NCBI GenBank assembly: GCA_030145585.1
Contig: JAQYVK010000044.1
Span: forward strand, 1 to 37,098
Source: Desulfatiglandales bacterium
Lineage (GTDB): Bacteria; Desulfobacterota; DSM-4660; Desulfatiglandales; HGW-15
Direction of reading: 5' to 3'
DNA: 37,098 bases
Position numbers and translations under genes: made by a program. Shown here piece by piece: positions 20,048 through 29,179 of this stretch. The notes beneath the pieces are model-generated. The model was given only the letters and a program-made list of their open reading frames with translations, was not told the origin of the DNA and made no database searches. The number at the start of each line of letters is the position of its first letter. Position 1 is the stretch's first letter.

Positions 20048-20248
20048 CTAAACAGCATTCACATTTTTTGCTACAGGCCCTCGCTCGTTTTCCTCCACAT
20101 CGAAACTTACTCGCTGGCCATCTGGGAGGGTCTTGAATCCCGGTGTGTTGATAGAAGAGTAGTGGACAAATACATCCCGACCGTCGTCCTGTTCGATGAA
20201 ACCATAGCCCTTCTTCTCACTAAATCATTTTACAATTCCCTCCGCCAA
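20048..20248 (-). pseudogene. CspA-family cold-shock gene interrupted by in-frame TGA at codon 8 (20225-20227)
   Basis: Minus strand TTG start after aaggagg: [65 protein letters not shown]; the stop sits at the KWF Trp of the CSD fold. Confidence 0.85.
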
Positions 20249-20321
20249 GACACTGACCTCCTTTTTGAAAGTTGTTCAAAAAGTTCATTAGGAAAGGATG
20301 AAAACGGACTCTATTTAGTAT

Positions 20322-20609
20322 TCAACCCTCTCCATTCACTTTGTCTCTTAGCACAGGTGAGCACTTGAAAGTAACAATTCTCTTTGAACCCAGCATCAAA
20401 TCTTCACCGGTCGCAGGGTTTCTCCCTCTTCTCGCACTCTTGCTTTTAACACAAAATTTCCCAAACCTGCTAATGAGGACGTCTTCGCCAAGTTCCAGTT
20501 TCATTTTCATGGTTTCCAAAAGAGATTCAACCAGTTTGACGGATTTCGATTTGGGGAGTCCAAGTTTTTTGTGGATAGAGGTCATGAGATGGTCTTTGGT
20601 AAGGGCCAT
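20322..20609 (-). CDS. ihfA: Integration host factor / HU family DNA-binding protein, IHF-alpha-like
   Basis: MALTKDHLMTSIHKKLGLPKSKSVKLVESLLETMKMKLELGEDVLISRFGKFCVKSKSARRGRNPATGEDL. Confidence 0.9.
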   Translation of the reverse strand: MALTKDHLMTSIHKKLGLPKSKSVKLVESLLETMKMKLELGEDVLISRFGKFCVKSKSARRGRNPATGEDLMLGSKRIVTFKCSPVLRDKVNGEG

Positions 20610-21012
20610 AGATTTTTACTCCTATTGGAAAAAGTTCTTGATTACTTGAGACGGTCCACAATGACGAGGATCTCTGGGAGAAATCCCTTTCGGGTTTTTA
20701 TTCGTCTTCACCAGACTACCGCAGGGAGCATCATTTTGTCAACGAATCATAGCAGTTATAGAATTGATAGGCAAGTCTTAGGGATCATTTTATTTATAAA
20801 AAACATAGGGAATAATTCGGCTTTCAGGTGCGAATAAAGATGATCATATTTTAGGTAAAAAAAGTTAAAATATGTTTAATATTGTAAGTCGAAAATGAGG
20901 TCAATTTTCAACAGATATAGTTAAAAAAGGTACAAATCTTTTCTGCGAATAAAACTTGCCATATTGAATATTGGCCAATAGAGATTAAATTGAATCAAGG
21001 GGCTTCGCCCCA

Positions 21013-21191
21013 ATTGGAATAGTGGAATACTGAAGTGTTGGAATAATGGGTCTAGGTTAATTGCGGGAATGGTTTATTGGGAAAATGATATTGAAAAAGC
21101 CTGAAATAGTTGAAATGTTTCCTGCCAAACTTTCTCAATAAAAGTATCTTTACATCATTCCATTATTCCACCATTCCATTATTCCATGAAT
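21013..21191. repeat. Stutter-word inverted repeat, GGAATAATGGAATGGTGGAATAATGG family (C)
   Basis: Left arm attggaatagtggaatactgaagtgttggaataatgggt (21013-21051); right arm cattccattattccaccattccattattccatgaat (21156-21191). Confidence 0.85.
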
Positions 21192-21330
21192 AAGGCCATA
21201 ACACAAAAACCAAATAAGTATATTTAATTTCAATAAATTATAGAAATTCCGAGAAGTGCAATTATGTAGCCCCAGTTTACAAAATGTTTTTCAGTGGATA
21301 GGGGGCCAAAAAAAGACAAAGGAGGCCATT

Positions 21331-21501
21331 ATGTCTGAGATTATGACAACAAGGGAAATTGCAAAGTATTTAAAATTGCACGAAATTACTGTTTGTAAAT
21401 ATGCGGCAGAAGGCAAAATTCCATCTGTGAGGATCGGCCGGGTATGGCGATTTGACAAAGAAACGATCGATAAATGGATTAGTGGAGGAAACAGAAAATA
21501 A
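21331..21501 (+). CDS. Excisionase-type helix-turn-helix DNA-binding protein
   Basis: MSEIMTTREIAKYLKLHEITVCKYAAEGKIPSVRIGRVWRFDKETIDKWISGGNRK; aaaggaggccatt RBS before ATG 21331. Confidence 0.85.
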   Translation: MSEIMTTREIAKYLKLHEITVCKYAAEGKIPSVRIGRVWRFDKETIDKWISGGNRK

Positions 21502-21801
21502 CCTCAACTCTTCCTTGCTCTCAATTGGAACATGACAAACTCCAGCTAACCATCAATGCTTTAAAGTCTCCCACCATCTCCTGCTCTGGCGAAGAATCCA
21601 TAGCTTAAGCTGTTCGTGAGGGCACCCAACCCTCCTTCACTTGATATTACCCTAATCGATCGTAAACAAAAGGGAGAAGACGCCTTGGATCTGGGGTGTC
21701 CTCGACTTTCGCTCAATTAGGGTGTTAAAGTCGGTTTTTGGGAGGAGTGCCTTGCCAGGAGGCCCGGAATCTCCTATAAATTGGTTGAGGAAAAAACAAA
21801 C

Positions 21802-22272
21802 ATGGACATTCAAAGAGCTCTTAAAATCCTTGAGATAGATCGGACGGCATCGATAGATGATGTTAACCAAGCCTATAAAGATATCGTCAGCGTCTGGCAT
21901 CCGGATCGGTTCACCCATAATCCCAGACTCAAACGAAAAGCGGAGGAAAAAATTAAAGACGTTAACATTGCTTATGAAACCTTGAAATCATTCTATGCCC
22001 AAAAGCAGAGGCAGGATGAAGGAGAAAAAGGCTCTCCGTTTGACACGGATGCCGATGTTGGAGGGGCAACCGATACAACCACAGCGAATAAGGAGGGATT
22101 CAATAGAACGCGAACAACGGATGAAACGAGGGATAGAACTGAAGCTGCCTTCGAAATAGGCACACAAGTTGTCTTGACAGCCTGGTCCTTCCTCTCCTCA
22201 AAACTCCGCCGAGTGGTTGACAAGCAAGTCATCACTGGTGAAGAGGAACAGCAGAGGAAGGGAAAAAGATAG
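21802..22272 (+). CDS. J-domain (DnaJ-like) protein
   Basis: MDIQRALKILEIDRTASIDDVNQAYKDIVSVWHPDRF...VNIAYETLKSF with HPD motif. Confidence 0.88.
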   Translation: MDIQRALKILEIDRTASIDDVNQAYKDIVSVWHPDRFTHNPRLKRKAEEKIKDVNIAYETLKSFYAQKQRQDEGEKGSPFDTDADVGGATDTTTANKEGFNRTRTTDETRDRTEAAFEIGTQVVLTAWSFLSSKLRRVVDKQVITGEEEQQRKGKR

Positions 22273-22282
22273 TGAAAGAGAC

Positions 22283-22813
22283 CTACCGTTTGGGGAAAGG
22301 CAAAACTTCTTGGTAGCTCGTACCTTCACTTTGATAATGATTCCAATAAACTTGATATCCTGACCAGATCAAACCCGCCAACCAAAAGAGAAATAAGAAC
22401 AACGTGGCGAACAGGAAAATTTTTTTGGGCCGATACCTATGGTATTTCGGCTTAACTTTTTTAGAAAAGGTTTGCATTACAGCATAGGGTTGGAGTTCTT
22501 CCGGCAGAGCAGATTCCAACCTACTACAGGACTCATCGAACATTTCTGTATATAGGTCAAATACGCTGCCTGCGCGGTATAGGAGTAGGGAGCAAATGGC
22601 CCCGACGAGACCTATAAAAGACATCGAAAAATAACCAAAAGATCTAAAGAGTAGCCCCATGCTGATCAGCAGGATGCCGGTTAAGCTCAATTGTACCAGG
22701 AAGGCCCCCCAAAACAATTGGGTGTATAGGATGGATTCATTTCTTAGGCAGGAGATTAAGGAAACCAAAGCGCCTAATTCAAATTTTTCACCTTGTGCGT
22801 GTTTATCACCCAT
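22283..22813 (-). CDS. Hypothetical membrane protein (about three TM segments)
   Basis: ORF of 185 aa from 22840; MGDKHAQGE start at 22813 follows a G-rich RBS; hydrophobic segments LSLTGILLISMGLLF, FIGLVGAICSLLL, IFLFATLFLFLFWLAGLIW. Confidence 0.6.
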   Translation of the reverse strand: MGDKHAQGEKFELGALVSLISCLRNESILYTQLFWGAFLVQLSLTGILLISMGLLFRSFGYFSMSFIGLVGAICSLLLYRAGSVFDLYTEMFDESCSRLESALPEELQPYAVMQTFSKKVKPKYHRYRPKKIFLFATLFLFLFWLAGLIWSGYQVYWNHYQSEGTSYQEVLPFPKR

Positions 22814-22992
22814 GGCCCCCCCTTTCCAGACCTGCATCATCAGTGTTTTTTAAAATGGCTGTCAAATCGGTTTCCAAGAATGGTTTCCATTCCACTACCA
22901 AAGAAGGATAATGAATGAGCGCTTTTAAAGGGTATCCTACAGGCTAAATCAGAGTCAATTGGCTATGACATGAACGATGATACCAGGTCTTT

Positions 22993-23170
22993 AAATTCGA
23001 AATCAGAATATCGAAATCCGAAACAAATTCAAAGCAATAATGTTCCAATGTTAGAAATAAACACACCAAGTTGCATTCTCGAAACCGAATGTCGCACAAT
23101 ACAGTTTCGGTCATTTGGATTTTTGTCATTTGATATTGTTTCGAATTTCGGATTTCGATATTCGAATTTT
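22993..23170. repeat. Stutter-word inverted repeat, CGAAATCCGAAAC family (D)
   Basis: Left arm aaattcgaaatcagaatatcgaaatccgaaacaaattcaaa; right arm tttggatttttgtcatttgatattgtttcgaatttcggatttcgatattcgaattt. Confidence 0.88.
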
Positions 23171-23251
23171 TCTATTCTTTAGCGTGATGACCCCCACGCC
23201 CCCATGGGGTGTTGCTTCCAAGTCGGGTCTCTGGGCGTGGAATGTTTCTTT

Positions 23252-23482
23252 TCAGGGTTTGTCTGCGGATGGGGTTTCAGGTGTTTCTTTTCTTTGACTC
23301 TCAATTTCTTTGGCGATGAAATAGACATTCCTTGCGATTTCATCTAAATCTTCGCTCATATCAATCAGGATATTTCGAATCTTAAAAACAGAAAAGGGCA
23401 ATAAAAACATCAATACGATCAGGGTCATTAAAAAAAGAATACCGACCAGGAGCAACCAAGTCGACCAGTCTATGCCGAACAT
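23252..23482 (-). CDS. Small single-TM protein with C-terminal coiled segment
   Basis: MFGIDWSTWLLLVGILFLMTLIVLMFLLPFSVFKIRNILIDMSEDLDEIARNVYFIAKEIE; strong aaaggagg RBS. Confidence 0.6.
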   Translation of the reverse strand: MFGIDWSTWLLLVGILFLMTLIVLMFLLPFSVFKIRNILIDMSEDLDEIARNVYFIAKEIESQRKETPETPSADKP

Positions 23483-23649
23483 CTTCTTTTACCTCCTTTG
23501 TGCGTGAAGAAGCCTCATACACCAAATCCCAACTCACCACCCGTCTCTGCGGCGGGTTGACCATTCTGTCTCGTATATAGCGCGAGAGGTCATTATCGTG
23601 AAATGAAGCAAGATTTTTCACCACAGGGGCCTTCGCCGGTCCTGTTTCT

Positions 23650-24024
23650 TCACTTGTCTCCACTTCTCGTCAAGATACGAGGCAGCTTCCAAAAAGACTG
23701 TCTCAATTTGGATTCCTCCTCCGGTTCAGGAGAAATACCGGCGTCTTCATGAGGGTCGTCTGGGGACTCCGACGAGACAATAGTGTCAATGGGCACATCT
23801 TTTATTTTGCCCAGACAATCCTTTATGGCTGCGCCTTTCGTGTCCCCTACACCAAAGTATTTTTTGTCTGCTTCCTCAAACAAGAGATTAGGGACCGCCA
23901 CAAACTTATGCGCTGGCTCTCCAAGCAGTGCTTCATAAAGATCTATGAAGAGATTTCCTTCTTTCCGAAATATTTTGAATTTATGGATCCTGGCAAATAT
24001 TTCTCCCTCGTTGATGATGGGCAT
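23650..24024 (-). CDS. Hypothetical protein
   Basis: 124-aa ORF MPIINEGEIFARIHKFKIFRKEGNLFIDLYEALLGEPAHKFVAVPNLLFEEADKKYFG; no recognised family. Confidence 0.5.
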   Translation of the reverse strand: MPIINEGEIFARIHKFKIFRKEGNLFIDLYEALLGEPAHKFVAVPNLLFEEADKKYFGVGDTKGAAIKDCLGKIKDVPIDTIVSSESPDDPHEDAGISPEPEEESKLRQSFWKLPRILTRSGDK

Positions 24025-24460
24025 AATGAATCCTTTTGTTTTGAGTTGATTTACTTTCCTTCGCCAGAATACCCCGCCTGTGAGCGCGGGGAGTCATTAA
24101 TTTTGCAACCCTCCATTCGCAGGTCAGAGACGAAGGAGAAACGCTTATTCTTTCATAATTTATTTTCGGAAAAACCTCAATAAATATTCTCAAACATTCA
24201 TAAAGTTACATCGGAAGGCGTGGATTAGGACGATTCCTATTGAAATGGGTTGTATAAAGCCCCCATTGTGTGTAATAAAAATTATAAAGGTTTAGTAAAT
24301 AATCTAATTGTCGTATAAATAAAACGATATACTTGTAAGTTAAAAAGACTAAAATCATTAACTAACAGAGAAAAATTACCCTCATATGATAAACCTTTTA
24401 TTTTGAGCCCATATTATCATAAGCGTAATAAGAAGATCTACCTGCTTGAGGCGGAATAGT

Positions 24461-24973
24461 ATGGAACCCATATCAGCAGAGTTGGTTGAGAAGACGTGGA
24501 AAGAATTTGCCACGTTCCCTCTCGAAAAGGCACAAACAGAAGCGGCAAATATCAGTAAAACCCAGCCGAATCTCGTGGCGTTCATGATGGAGTTCACCCA
24601 GGAGTTGAGTCAGGAAGTTAAAGAATTGGCCATTTACATGTTTTATGTCTTGTATCGGATGTTTCAAAAAAATTCAAAAAAGAAAATTAAGGGAATCTCG
24701 GCCGAAGAGATCATCACTTCCTACGAAAAAAACGAGCATTTTATTAAAAGCCTGGAAGGGGTCCATGACAAATTTTTTGAAAGAATAGCCGGTGTTCAGC
24801 TTTCAGGACAACCCTATGTTATGAAATATGTTGTGGAAACCCTCATTGAAGCCCCGGAGGATGAAGAACCCGTGGCGCTGACTGAAGAAGATATGGGCTA
24901 TTTGTTTCTTTTGCTCAAAACCGTCGTAGATTTGCTTGACCAGAGGATGAGGTTTGATTTGAAAGAAAAGTAA
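24461..24973 (+). CDS. Hypothetical protein
   Basis: MEPISAELVEKTWKEFATFPLEKAQTEAANISKTQPNLVAFMMEF..., helical acidic protein, ATG at 24461. Confidence 0.65.
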   Translation: MEPISAELVEKTWKEFATFPLEKAQTEAANISKTQPNLVAFMMEFTQELSQEVKELAIYMFYVLYRMFQKNSKKKIKGISAEEIITSYEKNEHFIKSLEGVHDKFFERIAGVQLSGQPYVMKYVVETLIEAPEDEEPVALTEEDMGYLFLLLKTVVDLLDQRMRFDLKEK

Positions 24974-25073
24974 GGATGGGATCCGATCCGGATGTTTATC
25001 CAAGCTTGGAAAACCTGGCCCGGGGGGGGTAGGTCAGAGCTCAGAGATTTTGCTTTAAAAGTGAAAGGGTTCT

Positions 25074-25229
25074 AAATCCGAAGCACGAAATCCGAAACAA
25101 TATCTAATGACCAAAATTCAAATGACATAAACCATTGCCATTACTGATATTCACTGTGACATACGTTTTGAATTTGGAGCCTTCGATATTATGATTTGTT
25201 TCGTATTTCGTGCTTCGAATTTCGGATTT
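25074..25229. repeat. Stutter-word inverted repeat, CGAAATCCGAAAC family (E)
   Basis: Left arm aaatccgaagcacgaaatccgaaacaatatctaatgaccaaaattcaaatgac; right arm ttgaatttggagccttcgatattatgatttgtttcgtatttcgtgcttcgaatttcggattt. Confidence 0.88.
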
Positions 25230-25298
25230 TTTCCAATACGATGACAGCAACTCATGCCTTTGGTCTTAGATCAAAGCCGGATACTCTGGGCGGGGCTT

Positions 25299-26171
25299 TT
25301 ACTTTAAATTATTCTTTATGGCCCATTCAGCCACATGTATCGGCGTTGTGAGAATAGTCGACCCCGCCTCCTCCAATGCCTTACACTTACCTCCAACGGT
25401 GCCGGCGGAGCCCCTAACAATGGCTCCCGCATGGCCCATGCGCTTTCCCTGGGGAGAATACTGCCCTGCAATGTAGGCGGCCACAGGTTTTTTTATACTG
25501 TCTGCAATATATTCAGCGGCTTTTTCTTCCTGCTCCCCGCCAACCTCTCCGACGATGACCACACCATCTGTCTCATCATCTTCCTCAAAGAGTCTGAGAA
25601 TATCTAGTAAATTGGTAAGAACGACAGGATCAGCTCCCATGCCGACAACCGCGCTCTGCCCGACGTTCGCTTCCGACAGGATCCCGGCAAATTCGTACGA
25701 GAGGGTGCCGCTACGAGAGATAATACCTAAACGGCCGGGTGCAAAAAGCGAGGCGGGCATGATGCCCATCTTCCCTTTTCCCGGCACGAGGATACCCGGT
25801 GTGGTGGGACCCAGAGCCAGAACATCCCGTTCCAGCGCGTAGGTGCGCATTTTCATGACATCATGTACGGGGATATGCTCCGGAACGACAACAATGAACC
25901 GAACACCCGCATCCACGGTTTCATAAAATGCGTCCAAGACAAAAGGGGCCGGAACAAAAAAAACGGATGCGTTCGCCCCGGTCTCCTCCACGGCTTCCGC
26001 CACACTATCAAATACCGGTACCCCTTCCACAGTTGTCCCCCCTTTGCCAGGGGTGACCCCGCCAACGATAGGGGTGTTGTACTCCTGCATCCAATGGGTC
26101 TGGACCCTTCCGATTTTACCTGTAATACCCTGAACAAGGATACGTGTTGTTTCATCAAGAAAAATACTCAT
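25299..26171 (-). CDS. sucD: Succinate-CoA ligase alpha-subunit-like protein
   Basis: [46 protein letters not shown] active-site His region. Confidence 0.92.
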   Translation of the reverse strand: MSIFLDETTRILVQGITGKIGRVQTHWMQEYNTPIVGGVTPGKGGTTVEGVPVFDSVAEAVEETGANASVFFVPAPFVLDAFYETVDAGVRFIVVVPEHIPVHDVMKMRTYALERDVLALGPTTPGILVPGKGKMGIMPASLFAPGRLGIISRSGTLSYEFAGILSEANVGQSAVVGMGADPVVLTNLLDILRLFEEDDETDGVVIVGEVGGEQEEKAAEYIADSIKKPVAAYIAGQYSPQGKRMGHAGAIVRGSAGTVGGKCKALEEAGSTILTTPIHVAEWAIKNNLK

Positions 26172-26197
26172 CGAAAATCCTCGCTATAATGATGTTC

Positions 26198-26341
26198 GAA
26201 GTGGTTTCAAAATCTTCAATCGAGTTCAAGATCACGGCGGGACAAGGCGTTCAACCGCAGGAATATATGTAATATTTTGAGGATTGGACGCCTTGTCCCA
26301 ACAAAGAGATTGGGCCCGAGGGGAGGTTTTGAAACCACTTC
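26198..26341. repeat. MITE-like inverted-repeat element between sucC and sucD
   Basis: gaagtggtttcaaaa (26198-26212) / ttttgaaaccacttc (26327-26341) perfect 15-bp TIR; nested gggacaaggcgttcaa / ttggacgccttgtccc; core cgcaggaatatatgtaatattttgaggatt. Confidence 0.85.
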
Positions 26342-27483
26342 TACTTCCCTTCTCCTACTAATTCAAACAACCGCTCAACCACAGCCTCGGTTGCTGCTTC
26401 AGTGACCACATGAACACCCCCGGAACGAAAGATTTCCCAAGTTTCTTCCTGCCGGTTACCAAGCGCCTTTGCAACGATCGGCAGTTCGATGTTATGTTCC
26501 TTAATATAGCGCACGACGCCTTTTGCCCCTTCATGAATCGGGTTGATGCCGCCATATACATTAATTATTAGGGCACGCAAATCAACTTTCATCATAATGA
26601 GTTCCATACACTTGTATAGCAGTTCTTCCGTAATGCCGCCGCCTGTTTCAAGGAAATTTGCCGGTCGCATTCTTTGGCCGATGATGTCCATGGTGGCCAT
26701 ACCAAGGCCCGCCCCGGAGGAAATCAGCCCTATGTCTCCGTCAAGATCCACATATGTGACACCGATTTCCTTACCTTTTCTCTCCAGTGGATTTTCAATC
26801 CGATCGAGAGGATCAGGAACAGAGAATCTGGCCCTCGAAAGGGCCGAATCGTCAATTTCCAGAACCGCGTCCACGGCTAGGAGGCCTTCATTAGGAAGGA
26901 CCACAAGGGGGTTGATTTCCGCAATAAGGGCTTCATGCATGATAAATATCTTAAAAAGTTTGACAATAACGTCTGCGCAAGAAATGAGGAGGCGTTGAGA
27001 CAATCCGAGACTTTTCAGAAGGGTTCTTGCTTGGTATGGGTGAAACCCGAATGCAGGGTCGACATGCACGGAGACGACTTTGTCGGGAGCGTGCCGCGCC
27101 GCTTCTTCTATCTGGACGCCACCCTCCGTGCTGGCGACAATGACAGGCTTTCCCGAAAATCCGTCCACAGTTATCCCGACATAGAGTTCCCTTGAAATTT
27201 CCGCCTTTTGACTGACTAAAATTTTTCTGACAGGTAAACCTTTGATCTCGTCTCCCAAGAGATTCCCCGTAAATTCTTCGAGCTCTTCAGGCGTCGAAGC
27301 CGTCTTTATCCCTCCAGCGAGCCCGCGTCCACCCACAAGAACCTGCGCCTTAAGGACAACCGGATAACCTATTTCTCCGGCCAGGAGCAATGCCCCATCA
27401 GTGGTTTCAACAATACCCCGTCGCGGAACAGGAATGCCCATATTTTCAAAAATATCTGCTGCTTCATGTTCATGCAGTCTCAT
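26341..27483 (-). CDS. sucC: Succinate-CoA ligase beta-subunit-like protein (ATP-grasp)
   Basis: MRLHEHEAADIFENMGIPVPRRGIVET; VVLKAQVLVGGRGLAGGIK; VTYVDLDGDIGLISSGAGLGMATMD. Confidence 0.92.
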   Translation of the reverse strand: MRLHEHEAADIFENMGIPVPRRGIVETTDGALLLAGEIGYPVVLKAQVLVGGRGLAGGIKTASTPEELEEFTGNLLGDEIKGLPVRKILVSQKAEISRELYVGITVDGFSGKPVIVASTEGGVQIEEAARHAPDKVVSVHVDPAFGFHPYQARTLLKSLGLSQRLLISCADVIVKLFKIFIMHEALIAEINPLVVLPNEGLLAVDAVLEIDDSALSRARFSVPDPLDRIENPLERKGKEIGVTYVDLDGDIGLISSGAGLGMATMDIIGQRMRPANFLETGGGITEELLYKCMELIMMKVDLRALIINVYGGINPIHEGAKGVVRYIKEHNIELPIVAKALGNRQEETWEIFRSGGVHVVTEAATEAVVERLFELVGEGK

Positions 27484-27536
27484 AGTTTAATCAATTCCTT
27501 CTCTTAATGGCGTTCTTCTCCAAATTAGTTGGAGAA

Positions 27537-27772
27537 GAGGATTCAAGGATCCAAGGATTCAAGTGTCTGTTTTGCAACGATCTTATCAATGCTTTAAACA
27601 TCCCTTATCCTTAATAGTAATAAAAGAGTATATCGATCTTATTCTATGCATTTTCCTGTCATCCTGTAAGTATCCAAACAGAATTTATAATATTTCTATA
27701 AATATTATAACGACCTGTAATTCTATGGTATTTCACTCGAATCCTTGACCCCTTGGATCCTTGAATCCTTCT
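27537..27772. repeat. Stutter-word inverted repeat, GGATTCAAG family (F)
   Basis: Left arm gaggattcaaggatccaaggattcaagtgt (27537-27566); right arm cactcgaatccttgaccccttggatccttgaatccttct (27734-27772). Confidence 0.88.
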
Positions 27773-28280
27773 AATCTGAGCAACCTTTTTGAAGATGAAC
27801 CCCGCATTTTTCCTTCAACTAAATCGGAGATGATCCTTTAATAGTAACATCGTGACCCCACAGGGTTTGAAAAATTATCAAACCGTTCATTTCGAGGAGA
27901 TCGTCACATGGCCAACCATGGGAGTTATCTACCTCTGAAATTAATCTCCGCAATGCGTTTAAAGGCAAATGACTGTCGCGGATAGGATTACTTTCAGGCG
28001 GGGATCTTCAAGCCTTCAATTGACAATATTCTACTTCCTGGTGGACGAATATAGGGAAATTGAGGCGGTATGTCAACAGCTATTTGTTCTCCCATCGGAA
28101 ACGTGTCAGAATTCGGACGCCTATATTTATGTAATATTATCAAATTGATATGCTAACATTTACTGAAACCAAATTGTTATTTTAAAATATAACTTGACAA
28201 ATTGGTCGAAAATATAATTAAAAATATAATCAAAAATAAGATTACCTATTTAATTTATTTGCTTCATCCAAAGCAGGGAG

Positions 28281-28976
28281 ATGGCTAAATCCGGACATAA
28301 AAAAGGACCAAACGGGCAGATCGATCACAGTCAGCAGGCCTACAATGGCATTCGTCGCATGCTCTATCATAAAGAGCTGGTGCCCGGGCAAAAGATCGGT
28401 TATCGGGACCTTGCAGAGCGTCTGAACATGAGTTCGACCCCTATTATTCAGGCGCTTAAATGGTTGGAATTTCAAGGATTTGTGCGGCACGAGCCCAACC
28501 GGGGATATATCATGGAACCCTTCAGCCTGAAGGAGGTGGAGGAAATCTATGAACTCCGACAGCTCTTGGAGCCGTCACTGCTGCCGGAGGCAATCAAAAG
28601 TCTGGATGACATGGGCGTTCAGCATTTGAAAGCGGCCCTGGATGACCATTTATCCGCAGTTAGGGAATTTTACCTGCAGGAGAGGTTGTTTAAAAACAAG
28701 GAGTTTCACCTCGTGTTGGCCTCTCTTTCTAAACAGAATACCCAGGTTCGTATTTTGGGAAACGTATTTGATCTCCTGTTCCTTAAATATGGCGGCAATT
28801 ATCTGTCTGCGGATTCACTGCAATCGGGTGACAAGGAACATCTGGAGATCTTTGACTGCGTTGTGAATCGGAATCTGGATGGAGCCAGGGACGTTCTAAC
28901 GCAGCACATTGTGAACGTCAAGGAACAGGTCATTACGAGATTCAGGAGAATTCTGGAGGAAAGGGAAGACATTTAA
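28281..28976 (+). CDS. GntR-family (FCD/FadR-type) transcriptional regulator
   Basis: AYNGIRRMLYHKELVPGQKIGYRDLAERLNMSSTPIIQALKWLEFQGFVRHEPNRGYIMEPFSLKEVEEIYELRQLLEP. Confidence 0.92.
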   Translation: MAKSGHKKGPNGQIDHSQQAYNGIRRMLYHKELVPGQKIGYRDLAERLNMSSTPIIQALKWLEFQGFVRHEPNRGYIMEPFSLKEVEEIYELRQLLEPSLLPEAIKSLDDMGVQHLKAALDDHLSAVREFYLQERLFKNKEFHLVLASLSKQNTQVRILGNVFDLLFLKYGGNYLSADSLQSGDKEHLEIFDCVVNRNLDGARDVLTQHIVNVKEQVITRFRRILEEREDI

Positions 28977-28995
28977 AGGAATAAGGGGGTGGCTT

Positions 28996-29030
28996 GCTGT
29001 CCTGCTGAAAGAGACTTTCAGCAGGACAGC
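28996..29030. terminator. Strong perfect 16-bp hairpin after GntR gene
   Basis: GCTGTCCTGCTGAAAG aga CTTTCAGCAGGACAGC. Confidence 0.65.
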
Positions 29031-29037
29031 GGAACAA

Positions 29038-29063
29038 GCCCCGACCTTCGGTCGGGGCTTCTT
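29038..29063 (+). terminator. Terminator-like hairpin between GntR gene and dehydratase gene
   Basis: GCCCCGACC ttc GGTCGGGGC followed by ttcttc. Confidence 0.65.
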
Positions 29064-29179
29064 CACACCTTGTGTTCGGGGATCTTTTGGAATCCCGTCA
29101 AAGCGGGTAGGAGAGAGATTCTCGAGCCTCGTCATTTTAAAGAGAAAGAAGCAGGGTAAATTATAAGGAGGAGAAAGAA

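Noticed and set aside
20048-20248. Global TGA-to-Trp recoding as explanation of the cold-shock TGA
   Set aside because: TGA ends coaBC, nfeD, the CaiB-type gene, the lipid kinase and the SMUG1-like gene at expected C-termini, so TGA is a normal stop here.
23382-23663. 93-aa minus-strand ORF (METSEETGPAKAPVVKNLASFHDNDL...)
   Set aside because: GTG start and ~100-nt overlap with the better-supported 76-aa membrane ORF whose RBS lies inside it; left unresolved.
26543-26998. 151-aa plus-strand ORF
   Set aside because: Antisense to the strongly conserved sucC; like most other antisense ORFs in the track, no independent support.
28194-28230. Possible sigma-70 promoter TTGACA...TATAAT upstream of the GntR gene
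   Set aside because: Spacing to the first TATAAT is only 13 bp in a very AT-rich stretch; not convincing without transcript data.
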